Origin: Caldifermentibacillus hisashii
Lineage (GTDB): Bacteria > Bacillota > Bacilli > Bacillales > Caldibacillaceae
Assembly: GCF_027568575.1 (NCBI RefSeq)
Contig: NZ_JANUVP010000018.1
Length of the DNA stretch: 64,000 nt
Reading direction: 5' to 3' (one strand)
Shown: piece after piece, positions 26,338 to 35,596 of the stretch
Layout of the letters: each line of letters starts with the position of its first letter
How positions within the stretch are numbered: the first letter of the stretch is position 1
Translations under genes and position numbers: made by a program
The notes under the pieces: generated by a model
What the model saw: the letters and a program-made list of their open reading frames with translations, nothing else
The model's database searches: none
What the model was told of the DNA's origin: nothing

Positions 26338-28059
26338 GTGGAACAAAATAAAACAAAACTTAGTGATAATGAGCGGATTAAACGGGAGAGTAATTATTTG
26401 CGAGGGACAATTGCGGAAGGATTAAAGGACCCGATCACCGGAGCCATTTCTCCCGATGATAATCAATTATTAAAATTTCATGGAAGCTATCAACAAGACG
26501 ACCGTGATGTGAGAGATGAACGCCGCCGAAAAAAATTGGAACCGGACTATCAGTTTATGATTCGTGTGCGGATGCCCGGGGGACTGGCAACCCCAAAGCA
26601 ATGGTTGGAAATGGATCGACTTGCAACTACTTATGCGAATGGAACTTTGAAACTGACGACAAGACAAACGTTCCAATTGCATGGTGTCTTGAAATGGAAC
26701 TTAAAACAAACAATGAAAGAAATCAATGAGGCACTTTTTACAACACTTGCCGCATGTGGTGATGTAAATCGGAATGTTATGTGTACTCCGAATCCAAATT
26801 TATCGGATGTTCATTACGAGGTTTATGAAGCGGCAAAAAAAATAAGTGACCATCTACTGCCGCAAACACCTGCCTATCATGAAATTTGGTTGGACGGAGA
26901 AAAAGTAATCGACACAAGCGTTGGTCAAGAAATTGAACCGATTTATGGACCTACGTATTTACCGCGAAAATTTAAAATTGGGATTGCGGTTCCGCCTTCC
27001 AATGATGTAGACATTTACTCCCAAGATTTAGGCTTTATTGCGATTGAAGAAGATGGTGAACTAAAAGGATTCAATGTTGCGGTTGGTGGCGGGATGGGGA
27101 TGACCCACGGCGATTATCGTACGTATCCGCAAATTGCCCGTGTGATCGGTTTCTGCCCAACGGATAAAGTAGTCGATGTGGCAGAAAAAATTGTTTTGGT
27201 TCAACGTGATTATGGAAATCGTTCCAACCGGAAAAATGCCCGTCTCAAATATACGATTGATTCCAGAGGCATTGAATGGTTTAAAACCGAGTTACAAAAT
27301 CGGTTAGGTTGGGAATTAGAAGAGGCAAGACCATTCCATTTTACCCATACTGGAGATCAATTTGGCTGGGTAAAAGGAAATAAGAAATGGCATTTAACGT
27401 TATTTATTCCAAGTGGCCGGGTAAAAGACGATGAAGAGACCCAATTTCTCACCGGATTAAGAGAAATTGCCAAAATCCATACCGGTGAATTTCGATTAAC
27501 CCCGAATCAAAATGTCATTATTGCTAATATAACAGCAAAAAAGAAAAAAGAAATTGAGAAACTGGTAGAACAATATCATTTAGCTGGCGGAACATATGCA
27601 TCTCCTTTATGGCAAAATTCCATGAGTTGCGTCGGTTTCCCAACTTGCGGATTGGCGATGGCCGAGTCTGAACGGTATTTTCCGACTCTGCTCAAAAAGA
27701 TTGAAGCCATTACAAAAGAAGTCGGGCTCAAACAGAATGAAATAGTCATTCGAATGTCAGGCTGTCCAAACGGCTGCTCAAGACCGGCTTTGGCAGAAAT
27801 CGGATTTATCGGGAAAGCACCCGGAAAATACAACCTGTATCTGGGTGGCGGTTTTGCCGGCAATCGTTTAAATAAATTATACAAAGAAAATATTGGGGAA
27901 AAGGAAATTTTAGAAGCGTTATATCCAATTTTTCAGCACTATGCAAAAGAACGAAAAGAAGGAGAGCGGTTTGGTGATTTTGTCATTCGAACCGGTTATG
28001 TGGAAGAAGTTCATTCCGGATTAGATTTTCATGGTTCGAAAACGGTCAAAAACATATAA
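26338..28059 (+). CDS. cysI: sulfite reductase hemoprotein beta subunit
   Basis: Siroheme/4Fe-4S subunit that reduces sulfite to sulfide with six electrons from CysJ. The 573 residues carry the cluster and siroheme ligands C431 and C437 (CVGFPTC) and C476 and C480 (GCPNGC). The substrate and siroheme residues sit in the TTRQTFQLHG and NVMCTPNP regions (about 105-150). The GTG start follows GGGGAGGCG. It is followed by the siroheme genes sumT and sirB, which supply its cofactor. Confidence 0.96.
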   Translation: MEQNKTKLSDNERIKRESNYLRGTIAEGLKDPITGAISPDDNQLLKFHGSYQQDDRDVRDERRRKKLEPDYQFMIRVRMPGGLATPKQWLEMDRLATTYANGTLKLTTRQTFQLHGVLKWNLKQTMKEINEALFTTLAACGDVNRNVMCTPNPNLSDVHYEVYEAAKKISDHLLPQTPAYHEIWLDGEKVIDTSVGQEIEPIYGPTYLPRKFKIGIAVPPSNDVDIYSQDLGFIAIEEDGELKGFNVAVGGGMGMTHGDYRTYPQIARVIGFCPTDKVVDVAEKIVLVQRDYGNRSNRKNARLKYTIDSRGIEWFKTELQNRLGWELEEARPFHFTHTGDQFGWVKGNKKWHLTLFIPSGRVKDDEETQFLTGLREIAKIHTGEFRLTPNQNVIIANITAKKKKEIEKLVEQYHLAGGTYASPLWQNSMSCVGFPTCGLAMAESERYFPTLLKKIEAITKEVGLKQNEIVIRMSGCPNGCSRPALAEIGFIGKAPGKYNLYLGGGFAGNRLNKLYKENIGEKEILEALYPIFQHYAKERKEGERFGDFVIRTGYVEEVHSGLDFHGSKTVKNI

Positions 28060-28215
28060 AACACATGCACTAAACGAAAAAATATATGGTTAATTTCTTC
28101 ATTGATAAGTGGATATTTCATCACTTGAAAATCAGCGAATACGACAATTTTTATCAGCCTTAAAAGGTCTATAAAAAGTTAGCGGATGCCAACAAAGAAA
28201 GAATGAGGTGGAACG

Positions 28216-28992
28216 ATGGGGAAAGTTTATTTAGTCGGAGCGGGACCGGGTGATCCTGAATTAATTACTGTTAAGGGTTTAAAAATTATCCAACATTCAG
28301 ATGTAATCCTTTATGATCGTTTAGCTAACCAAGAATTACTTGCATATGCTAAAAAAGATGCCAAATTAATTTATTGCGGGAAAAGCCCGAACCAGCATAC
28401 GTTATCACAGGAAAAAATAAATAGCTTGTTATGTAAGTTCGCTGCTCAAGGTAAAGTTGTTGCGAGATTAAAAGGTGGAGATCCTTTTATTTTTGGACGC
28501 GGAGCTGAAGAAGCAGAAGCGTTAAGGAAATGCGGGATCCCATTTGAAATTGTTCCGGGGATTACTGCCGGTTCTGCTGTCCCTGCCTATGCAGGAATTC
28601 CCTTAACCCATCGAGATTACAGTTCCTCGGTTACTTTTATTTCCGGTGTTAGACAAGAAGGTGCCGATACGGAACAATATTGGCGATATTTGGCACAGGG
28701 AACGGACACAATTTGTGTCTATATGGGTGTAAAACAATTACCGAGTATTTGTGAACGACTAATTCGCTATGGAAAAAATCCATCCACACCAATCGCCATC
28801 ATCCATTGCGGAACAACGACAAAACAAGAAACCGTAACAGGAACGCTGGAAAATATAATCGAGAAGGCAAAACATATTCAAAATCCGGCAATGATTGTCA
28901 TTGGTGAAGTGGTCCGGTTAAGGGAAACGATTCAGTGGTTTGAATGGAATGCGGTTCAACAAGCATTTCCAATTCAGGCAGCACTCGGTTAG
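28216..28992 (+). CDS. sumT: uroporphyrinogen-III C-methyltransferase
   Basis: SAM-dependent enzyme that makes precorrin-2 from uroporphyrinogen III, the first siroheme step (also called cobA; B. subtilis ylnD). The 258 residues have the family signatures VYLVGAGPGDPELITVKG near 4-21, YDRLAN, RLKGGDPFIFGRGAEEA near 86-102, VPGITAGSAVPAYAGIPLTHR near 115-135 and the VYMG segment. There are no fused dehydrogenase or chelatase domains as in enteric CysG. The ATG follows GAGGTGGAA. It is 14 bp before sirB. Confidence 0.94.
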   Translation: MGKVYLVGAGPGDPELITVKGLKIIQHSDVILYDRLANQELLAYAKKDAKLIYCGKSPNQHTLSQEKINSLLCKFAAQGKVVARLKGGDPFIFGRGAEEAEALRKCGIPFEIVPGITAGSAVPAYAGIPLTHRDYSSSVTFISGVRQEGADTEQYWRYLAQGTDTICVYMGVKQLPSICERLIRYGKNPSTPIAIIHCGTTTKQETVTGTLENIIEKAKHIQNPAMIVIGEVVRLRETIQWFEWNAVQQAFPIQAALG

Positions 28993-29006
28993 TGAGGAGA
29001 AAGTGT

Positions 29007-29759
29007 ATGCTGGGAATTTTATATGTTTGTCACGGGAGTCGTGATTTAGCTGCAATAGCGGAAGTTCAGGATTTTATTGCTTTGGTGATGAATGAGGTCG
29101 ATGTTTCGTTTCAGGAATGTTGTTTTTTAGAATTGGCTCAGCCTGATATCGACCAAGGGATTGCCAAACTCATTGAAAAAGGTGTAACGAAAATCGCTGT
29201 CATTCCTGTGTTGCTATTAAGTGCCGGCCATTACTATATTGATATACCTAGAAAGCTCGAAGCAAACAAAGAAAAATATCCGAATATATCTTTTGCATAC
29301 GGGAAACCCCTTGGTGTCCAAGATCGGTTAATTGATATTTTAGTAGACCGGATTAACGAAACAGGTGTACCAATCAATCATCAGGCGAAAATCCTGTTGG
29401 TTGGAAGAGGCAGTACTTATCCGGAAACGAAAGTAGATATTGAAAGGCTTGCAAAAATGTTGAGCGAAAAAATCCATTTTAAAAATGTAAACTATTGTTT
29501 TTTGGCAGCTTGTAAACCGTCTTTTGCAGAGGAATTTGCATTGTCATTAAAAGGTAACTATTCACAAGTATGGGTTGTTCCTTATTTATGGTTTACCGGA
29601 TTTTTAATGAACGACTTGCAAAAGACCATCGTTACGCATAAAGATGTAAAAAAGCAAATTATATTATCAAAGCAACTTGGAAGCCATCCAAACATAAAGG
29701 AAGCATTAAAGGATCGTGTTTACGAAACCGTTCAATCATTATCCTTTATTCGGGGATGA
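29007..29759 (+). CDS. sirB: sirohydrochlorin ferrochelatase (CbiX/SirB type)
   Basis: Inserts Fe2+ into sirohydrochlorin to finish siroheme. About 250 residues from the ATG 29007 (GAGGAGA upstream; a longer frame from 28944 would overlap sumT without a ribosome site). The metal-binding N-terminal CHGSR near residue 8 and ELAQPDI(D) are visible, as is the GHYYIDIP segment near 73-80. The two-domain length matches B. subtilis SirB/YlnE rather than the short archaeal form. The third siroheme gene, sirC, is missing after it. Confidence 0.88.
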   Translation: MLGILYVCHGSRDLAAIAEVQDFIALVMNEVDVSFQECCFLELAQPDIDQGIAKLIEKGVTKIAVIPVLLLSAGHYYIDIPRKLEANKEKYPNISFAYGKPLGVQDRLIDILVDRINETGVPINHQAKILLVGRGSTYPETKVDIERLAKMLSEKIHFKNVNYCFLAACKPSFAEEFALSLKGNYSQVWVVPYLWFTGFLMNDLQKTIVTHKDVKKQIILSKQLGSHPNIKEALKDRVYETVQSLSFIRG

Positions 29760-29838
29760 CGTTGTGCCAAGAAGTGCCTTACATGGAGCAAAAATCCAGT
29801 TATAAAAGGTTTTTGTTGATTTTACGGGAGGGGTATTA

Positions 29839-31017
29839 ATGGCTGTTACAATGAAGGAAGAACAAAAAGGAATTCCGGCCCATGGTGGAAAACTGGTTCA
29901 GCGAGTTTTGTCGGGTCAGGAAAGAGAGTTTTATTTAAATATAGTAAAATCGTTAAAATCATTAAAATTGGATCGTTGGAGTTTATCAGATTTAGAATTG
30001 ATCGCGATTGGCGGTTTTAGCCCGCTTACCGGTTTCATGGGGGAAAAGGATTATTTACGGGTGATAGAGGAAATGCGCCTTAGTGATGGTACGCTTTGGA
30101 GTATTCCCATTACTCTCCCCGTGTCCAACGATGATGCGGATCTATATGATATTGGTAAAGAGATAGCCCTTAAAGGGGAAGATGGTATTGTCTATGGAAT
30201 TCTACGGTTGGAGGAAAAATATTATCCTGATAAAGAAAAAGAAGCACAACTTGTTTACGGGACGACCGACCTAAACCACCCGGGTGTGAAAAAATTATTT
30301 GAAAGAGGTGATGTTTATTTTGCCGGCCCGGTCTATTTATTAAACCGGATCGACCACGGCCAATTTGAAGACTTCTATTTCGAACCGGCTGAAACAAGAA
30401 AATTATTTGCCGACTTGGGCTGGAAAACAATCGTCGGTTTTCAAACGAGAAATCCCGTTCACCGGGCCCATGAATATATTCAAAAATGTGCCTTGGAATC
30501 TGTCGATGGTTTGTTACTCAACCCGCTCATCGGTGAAACAAAATCCGATGATGTTCCGGCTGATATAAGAATGGAGAGTTATCAAGTTATTTTGAAAAAC
30601 TATTTTCCTAAAGATCGGGCCAGGCTCGTGATTTATCCTGCCGCTATGCGTTACGCCGGACCGAAAGAAGCCATTTTGCATGCAATTGTCCGGAAAAATT
30701 ACGGGTGCACGCATTTTATTGTCGGACGTGATCATGCCGGTGTCGGTGACTATTATGGAACATATGAGGCGCAAGAATTAATTTCCAAATATGAGGATGA
30801 ATTAGAAATCCAAATTTTAAAATTCGAGCATGCTTTTTATTGCACAAAATGCGGGAATATGGCGACAGCAAAAACTTGCCCTCATGACAAGTCTGCACAT
30901 GTTCATTTGAGTGGCACAAAGGTGCGGGAAAAACTTCGCAATGGGGAAGACTTGCCTAAGGAATTTTCGCGTCCGGAAGTTGCTGAAGTATTAAGAAAAG
31001 GATATGCAACAAACTGA
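29839..31017 (+). CDS. sat: sulfate adenylyltransferase (ATP sulfurylase)
   Basis: Activates sulfate with ATP to APS. The 392 residues carry the catalytic FQTRNPVHRAHEY near 196-208, AMRYAGPKEA near 273-282 and GRDHAGVGDYYG near 301-312. A zinc-ribbon-like CTKCGNMATAKTCPH near 340 is typical of many bacterial Sat enzymes. The ATG follows GGGAGGGG. cysC follows after an unusually long 185-bp gap in which I see no gene. There is no fused kinase domain. Confidence 0.95.
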   Translation: MAVTMKEEQKGIPAHGGKLVQRVLSGQEREFYLNIVKSLKSLKLDRWSLSDLELIAIGGFSPLTGFMGEKDYLRVIEEMRLSDGTLWSIPITLPVSNDDADLYDIGKEIALKGEDGIVYGILRLEEKYYPDKEKEAQLVYGTTDLNHPGVKKLFERGDVYFAGPVYLLNRIDHGQFEDFYFEPAETRKLFADLGWKTIVGFQTRNPVHRAHEYIQKCALESVDGLLLNPLIGETKSDDVPADIRMESYQVILKNYFPKDRARLVIYPAAMRYAGPKEAILHAIVRKNYGCTHFIVGRDHAGVGDYYGTYEAQELISKYEDELEIQILKFEHAFYCTKCGNMATAKTCPHDKSAHVHLSGTKVREKLRNGEDLPKEFSRPEVAEVLRKGYATN

Positions 31018-31202
31018 TTGAAGGAAAAAAAGCGCGTGGCAAACCTATTTGCGATGTTTAAACCGGCCGGCTAAAACTAAAGTCGTCCTGTTACTACTCA
31101 TGTCTACCTTCATCCTGTGGACCAAGTGCCCCGCAGGAGAACAGATTTGCTTCTTTTACTCAAATAAGTCAACGGTAACAATTAGAATTTGGGGGAAATG
31201 GA

Positions 31203-31814
31203 ATGGGAAATGCAACGAATATTGTTTGGCATGATTCAAAAGTGACGAAGGAAGACCGCCAAATATTAAAAAAACATAAAAGTGCCGCTGTTTGGTTTAC
31301 CGGTTTATCCGGTTCAGGAAAGTCCACACTTACCGTTGCCGTGGAAAAGGAACTTCACCAACTGGGCGTCCACACTTATCGCTTAGATGGAGATAATATT
31401 CGGTTTGGCTTAAACAAAGATTTAGGTTTTAGTCCCGAGGATCGGGCAGAGAATATTCGCCGGATTGGAGAAGTAGCAAAATTAATGGTTGATGCCGGAT
31501 TAATTACATTGACAGCCTTTATATCTCCTTACCAAAAAGATCGGGACAAAGCAAGAGAGATTATTGGTGAAGCGGAATTTATCGAAGTTTATGTAAAATG
31601 CAGCTTGGAAACTTGTGAAAATCGCGATCCAAAAGGGCTGTATAAAAAAGCCCGTGCCGGTGAAATTAAGGAATTTACGGGCATTGATGCACCGTATGAA
31701 GAACCGGTAAACCCGGAATTAATCATCGATACAGAAAAACTGTCATTGGCCGAGTCTGTTCACACCGTGATTCACTATTTACTTGAAAAAGGTTTTATTC
31801 CAAAAACAAATTAA
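31203..31814 (+). CDS. cysC: adenylylsulfate kinase
   Basis: Phosphorylates APS to PAPS. The 203-residue P-loop kinase has GLSGSGKST at 34-42, LDGDNIRFGLNKDLGFS near 63-79, the RAENIRRIGEVAKL segment and KGLYKKARAGEIKEFTGID near 140-158. All motifs of an active enzyme are present. The ATG follows GGGGGAAA. It is the last gene of the cys operon. I see no strong terminator before the trp promoter at 31893. Confidence 0.95.
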   Translation: MGNATNIVWHDSKVTKEDRQILKKHKSAAVWFTGLSGSGKSTLTVAVEKELHQLGVHTYRLDGDNIRFGLNKDLGFSPEDRAENIRRIGEVAKLMVDAGLITLTAFISPYQKDRDKAREIIGEAEFIEVYVKCSLETCENRDPKGLYKKARAGEIKEFTGIDAPYEEPVNPELIIDTEKLSLAESVHTVIHYLLEKGFIPKTN

Positions 31815-31892
31815 TGAAATCCAATTTACGATGAACAAAACAGGATGCGTTTGGCGTTTTTTCAACAAACAAATGAATAAAAAAATTTGTTG

Positions 31893-31921
31893 TTGACATA
31901 TGATTTGAATTGTTTTATTAT
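31893..31921 (+). promoter_or_regulatory. sigma-A promoter of the trp operon
   Basis: TTGACA (31893-31898), 17-bp spacer, TATTAT (31916-31921). It lies about 30 bp before the first T-box leader. Confidence 0.7.
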
Positions 31922-31949
31922 TAATTTCAATAAATCGAAAATTTTCAGG

Positions 31950-32206
31950 CGATGAAGAAGAAGAGTATTCTATTTTGACACAAAAAGAGAGCCGGTGGGT
32001 GGTGCAAACCGGTGTGATCGGATAGAAGAATGGGCTTCTGAGCTTCCAAACCGAACCAAAATTTCGCAGTAGGCTTTGGCGATATTGTCTTGTCGTTATC
32101 TGAGACAGTTTAAGTTTATAATACTTAAACGCTAAAGTGAGCTGTTACAGCTAATAAAGGTGGTACCGCGGTCCCTCGTCCTTTACGGATGGAGGGACTT
32201 TTTGCA
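31950..32206 (+). promoter_or_regulatory. tryptophan T-box leader, first of two
   Basis: Stem I begins with AGAGAGCCGGTGGGTGG near 31986 and carries a specifier segment GAATGGGCTTCTGAG near 32026, so the codon is UGG (Trp). The T-box AGGTGGTACCGCGG lies at 32158-32171 and runs into a terminator (GTCCCTC and GAGGGAC arms, 32171-32198, then T5). Uncharged tRNA-Trp should stabilise the antiterminator. Confidence 0.9.
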
Positions 32207-32239
32207 TTTTGTAAAGAAAAAACAGAACATGAATAAATC

Positions 32240-32580
32240 GATGAGTAAGAAGAGTAGGCAGTTTTGAAGCGTTGCAGAGAGCCGGTGTTGGTGGGATTCC
32301 GGTACGTGGATAGTTGCTGAATGGCCTTACGAGAGGTGGGCTGAACAACAAAGACGGGATGTGGATTCGCAAGTTAGATCGAATTTTTCCCGATGTTAAG
32401 TAGGTAAACCCGTTTTTCCGGCGTTACACGGATAGGATATCAGATGAATATAATGCAAATATTTTCATCCCGTATCCGAAAAAGATGAAAAGTATTTAAT
32501 GCTTTTCAACAGAGGTGGCACCGCGGTAATCAATCGCCCTCTGCAGACATAAGTCGTTTGTGTTTGCAGGGGGCTTTTTA
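32240..32580 (+). promoter_or_regulatory. tryptophan T-box leader, second of two
   Basis: A second complete T-box in series. It has AGAGAGCCGGTGTTGG at about 32276, specifier segment GAATGGCCTTACGAG near 32318 (UGG again), T-box AGGTGGCACCGCGG at 32513-32526, and a terminator with GCCCTCTGCA and TGCAGGGGGC arms (about 32536-32575) plus T5. Transcription must pass both switches to reach trpE. Confidence 0.9.
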
Positions 32581-32604
32581 TTTTTGAAAAAGAAGGGAGA
32601 AAAA

Positions 32605-34005
32605 ATGATGGGAGAAACACCGCTTTATAAATTTAAACGAATAAAAAATTTAACATTCACGCCAACGGATATCTATCTCCGTTTGACCGGGAAGAAAAAG
32701 TTTCTCTTGGAAAGTACCTTTCAGCACGAAGAAAAAGGCAAATATTCGTTTCTTGGGGAAGATCCTTACTTGGAATTTATCGGCATAGGAAACGAAACAA
32801 CTATGATGAATCATGAGACCGGTCGTTCAGAAAAATTAACCGAAAATGCCTTAACGGTCATCAAAAAACAATTACCGAAAATCGATGTAAATCTCCCGCT
32901 TCCGTATTACGGAGGGGCAATTGGCTTTATTAGTTATGATACCATTCGGCAGTATGAGTATATTGGTGAAGATCTTCCGGATGATATTGGAATGCCGGAT
33001 ATTCATCTGATGGTTTTTAAAAATACGATTGTCGTTGATCATAAAAATCAAGTGATTTATTTAATCGTGATGAACCCGGATTATGAACCGGAAGAGCGAT
33101 TAAATGAACGATTACAGCAACTCCAAGCCGTTTTAGTGAATCCGTTCCAGGAGAAGGTTCCGGTAATGGAGCCAATCCAATTTTCCCCTGATACAACAGC
33201 GGAAGAGTTTAAGAGAAATGTAGAAGTGGCTAAGGAGTATATACGAAAAGGTGATATTTTTCAGATCGTTTTGTCACATAGGTTTACCGCCGAGTTGAGA
33301 CAAAACCCGTTTCACCTGTATCAAAGACTGAGAGAAGCCAATCCGTCCCCGTACATGTTTTTTATCGATTTTGAAGATTATATTGTTCTTGGCGCATCTC
33401 CGGAAAGCTTAGTACAGACGAAAGGGAGGACCATTATTACCAATCCAATTGCCGGAACACGTCCACGCGGAAATACCGAAGAAGAGGATGCCCGGCTTGT
33501 CCAAGAACTGTTGGCAGATGAAAAAGAACTGGCCGAACATCGAATGTTGGTCGATTTAAGCAGGAATGATCTAGGGCGTGTTTCCGAAATAGGTACGATT
33601 GAATTGCCAACCTATATGAAAATTGAAAAATATCAACATGTGATGCATATTGTTTCAGAAGTAAAAGGCAAGCTGAGAGAAGAATTTACTAGCATTGACG
33701 CTTTAATTTCATGCTTGCCGGCAGGAACGGTTTCCGGAGCACCGAAAATCAGAGCCATGCAAATTATTAATGAGCTCGAGAACAAGAAACGAGGCGTATA
33801 TGCCGGCGGGATTGGGTTTATCAATTTTAATTTCGATATGAATATTGCCCTGGCCATTCGTTCCCTCGTTGTCAAGGATGGAAAGGCGCATTTACAAGCC
33901 GGAGCGGGTATTGTTTATGACTCGGACCCGGAAACGGAATACATGGAGACGATGAATAAAGCCAAATCATTAATGGAGGTGGCGGGAAATGTACTTATTG
34001 ATTGA
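32605..34005 (+). CDS. trpE: anthranilate synthase component I
   Basis: Forms anthranilate from chorismate with TrpG-supplied ammonia. About 466 residues from the ATG 32605 (AAGGGAG upstream; a frame from 32560 would start inside the T-box terminator). The N-terminal LLESTFQHEEKGKYSFLGE segment near 34-52 is where tryptophan feedback residues lie in the family. The C-terminal catalytic block has GASPESL, NPIAGTRPRG, LLADEKELAEHRMLVDL, LPAGTVSGAPK and QAGAGIV. It overlaps trpG by 17 bp. Confidence 0.96.
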   Translation: MMGETPLYKFKRIKNLTFTPTDIYLRLTGKKKFLLESTFQHEEKGKYSFLGEDPYLEFIGIGNETTMMNHETGRSEKLTENALTVIKKQLPKIDVNLPLPYYGGAIGFISYDTIRQYEYIGEDLPDDIGMPDIHLMVFKNTIVVDHKNQVIYLIVMNPDYEPEERLNERLQQLQAVLVNPFQEKVPVMEPIQFSPDTTAEEFKRNVEVAKEYIRKGDIFQIVLSHRFTAELRQNPFHLYQRLREANPSPYMFFIDFEDYIVLGASPESLVQTKGRTIITNPIAGTRPRGNTEEEDARLVQELLADEKELAEHRMLVDLSRNDLGRVSEIGTIELPTYMKIEKYQHVMHIVSEVKGKLREEFTSIDALISCLPAGTVSGAPKIRAMQIINELENKKRGVYAGGIGFINFNFDMNIALAIRSLVVKDGKAHLQAGAGIVYDSDPETEYMETMNKAKSLMEVAGNVLID

Positions 34006-34576
34006 TAACTATGATTCTTTCACATATAACCTATACCAATATATTTCCGAGCAAAAAGTGAATATAAAAGTAGTCCGTAATGACCAAATTTCAATAGAGG
34101 AAATTGCTGCATTAAAACCGGAAGCGATTATTATTTCTCCCGGACCCGGTACGCCTGAAGAAGCGGGAATTTGTATCGAAACAGTGCAACGTTTTTACCA
34201 ATCTGTCCCGATTTTAGGTGTTTGTTTAGGACACCAAACAATTGCCGTGGCATTAGGGGGCAAATTAAGGCAGGCCAAGGAAATTAAGCACGGAAAAACT
34301 TCTTTTATATCTCATAATGGTCAAGGGGTATTTACGGATTTGCCGGAGCCGGTGGAAGTCATGCGCTACCATTCTCTTGTCATTGATGAACAAGTTATCC
34401 CGGACTCACTGGAGATTGTTGCCAAATCCATTGATGATCATGAAATCATGGCTGTTCAACATCGACATTTTCCAACTTACGGAATCCAGTTTCATCCGGA
34501 ATCGATTGGTACAGAAGTGGGCAAACAAATGATTCGTAACTTTTTACAAAAAACAAGAGAGGAGATTATAAGATGA
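33989..34576 (+). CDS. trpG: anthranilate synthase glutaminase subunit
   Basis: Class I glutamine amidotransferase of 195 residues that releases ammonia for TrpE. It has LLIDNYDSFTYNL near 3-15, SPGPGTPEEAG near 51-61, the catalytic cysteine in GVCLGHQ near 78-84, and the His/Glu pair in QFHPESIGT near 170-178. It overlaps trpE by 17 bp and trpD by 4 bp. B. subtilis shares one TrpG/PabA from its folate operon; here trpG is inside the trp operon. It may still serve PabB. Confidence 0.95.
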   Translation: MYLLIDNYDSFTYNLYQYISEQKVNIKVVRNDQISIEEIAALKPEAIIISPGPGTPEEAGICIETVQRFYQSVPILGVCLGHQTIAVALGGKLRQAKEIKHGKTSFISHNGQGVFTDLPEPVEVMRYHSLVIDEQVIPDSLEIVAKSIDDHEIMAVQHRHFPTYGIQFHPESIGTEVGKQMIRNFLQKTREEIIR

Positions 34577-35595
34577 AAGCTTATTTGGAGAAGTTGATCA
34601 GCGGTGAAGATTTAACTTTTGAAGAAATGAAAGAAGTAACGGAATACTGTCTGGAAAAAGCGACCGATTCGGAAATCGCCGCCTTACTGACCGCCATGCA
34701 GGCAAAAGGAGAGACGGCTGAGGAAATTGCCGGAATCGTTGATGTCATTTTAGCAAAGTCTACGTTGAAAATACCTGTCATTACCGACGCAATCGATAAT
34801 TGTGGCACAGGTGGCGATAAATCTTTCAGTTTCAATATTAGTACCACGTCCGCATTTGTCATTGCCGGAGCCGGGATCAAGGTTGCCAAACACGGAAACC
34901 GCAGTATCACAAGTAAATCAGGCAGTGCCGATGTGCTGGAAGCCTTAGGAGTTTCCTTAACCCTTTCAAAAGAACATGTTGAAGAATTATTGCAGGAAAA
35001 TAACATTGCTTTCTTATTTGCACCCAATGTTCATTCGTCATTAAAACCATTTACAAAAGTAAGAAGGGAACTTGGTATCCGCACGGTTTTCAATATTATC
35101 GGACCTTTAACAAACCCGGTTCATTTGAACGCTCAATTACTTGGTGTTTATGACAAAACATTTTTGAAAATGTTGGCAACAGCATTGAATCGATTAGGCA
35201 GAAAGAGAGCGGTCGTGATTAATGGGGCCGGCAATCTCGATGAAGCAACCCTTGCCGGTGATAATCATCTTGTTTTTTTAAACAATGGAGAAATCACTTC
35301 CTTTACGTTGTCACCGGACGATGTCAATTTGCCAACCTATGCAAAAGAAGAGATTCGTGGGGGAACTGCACAGGAGAATGCAGACATTTTATTGAGCGTA
35401 CTAAAGGGGAAAAAGAGTGCTTATTATGATACGGTTTTGCTGAATGCCGGACTGGGAATTTTTGCGAGCGGAAAAGTTAACTCAATTCAGGATGGAATTG
35501 AGAAGGCAAGGGAAAGCATCGAGTCGGGTGCCGCATTGAAACGATTGGAATACTTAATTGATTACAGTAAAAAAGTTCCGAGCGGGGTGTCTTAA
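34573..35595 (+). CDS. trpD: anthranilate phosphoribosyltransferase
   Basis: Joins anthranilate to PRPP. The 340-residue protein has the PRPP loop CGTGGDKSFSFNIST near 77-91, KHGNRSITSKSGSADVLEALG near 105-125, and the AHP-type R-E-L-G-I-R-T-VFN-I-IGPLTNP segment near 162-180. It starts in an ATGA overlap with trpG after GAGGAGAT. No fused glutaminase domain is present. Confidence 0.96.
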   Translation: MKAYLEKLISGEDLTFEEMKEVTEYCLEKATDSEIAALLTAMQAKGETAEEIAGIVDVILAKSTLKIPVITDAIDNCGTGGDKSFSFNISTTSAFVIAGAGIKVAKHGNRSITSKSGSADVLEALGVSLTLSKEHVEELLQENNIAFLFAPNVHSSLKPFTKVRRELGIRTVFNIIGPLTNPVHLNAQLLGVYDKTFLKMLATALNRLGRKRAVVINGAGNLDEATLAGDNHLVFLNNGEITSFTLSPDDVNLPTYAKEEIRGGTAQENADILLSVLKGKKSAYYDTVLLNAGLGIFASGKVNSIQDGIEKARESIESGAALKRLEYLIDYSKKVPSGVS

Positions 35596-35596
35596 G

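Noticed and set aside
29760..29838. Remnant of sirC between sirB and sat
   Set aside because: Only 79 bp, no dinucleotide-binding motif, ends in the sat ribosome site.
31018..31202. Small gene between sat and cysC
   Set aside because: A 61-codon frame near 31049 has no ribosome site and a low-quality translation; the gap remains unexplained.
34581..35027. 148-codon antisense frame opposite trpD
   Set aside because: Ser/Ala-rich shadow of trpD codons with no ribosome site; the trpD frame explains the sequence.
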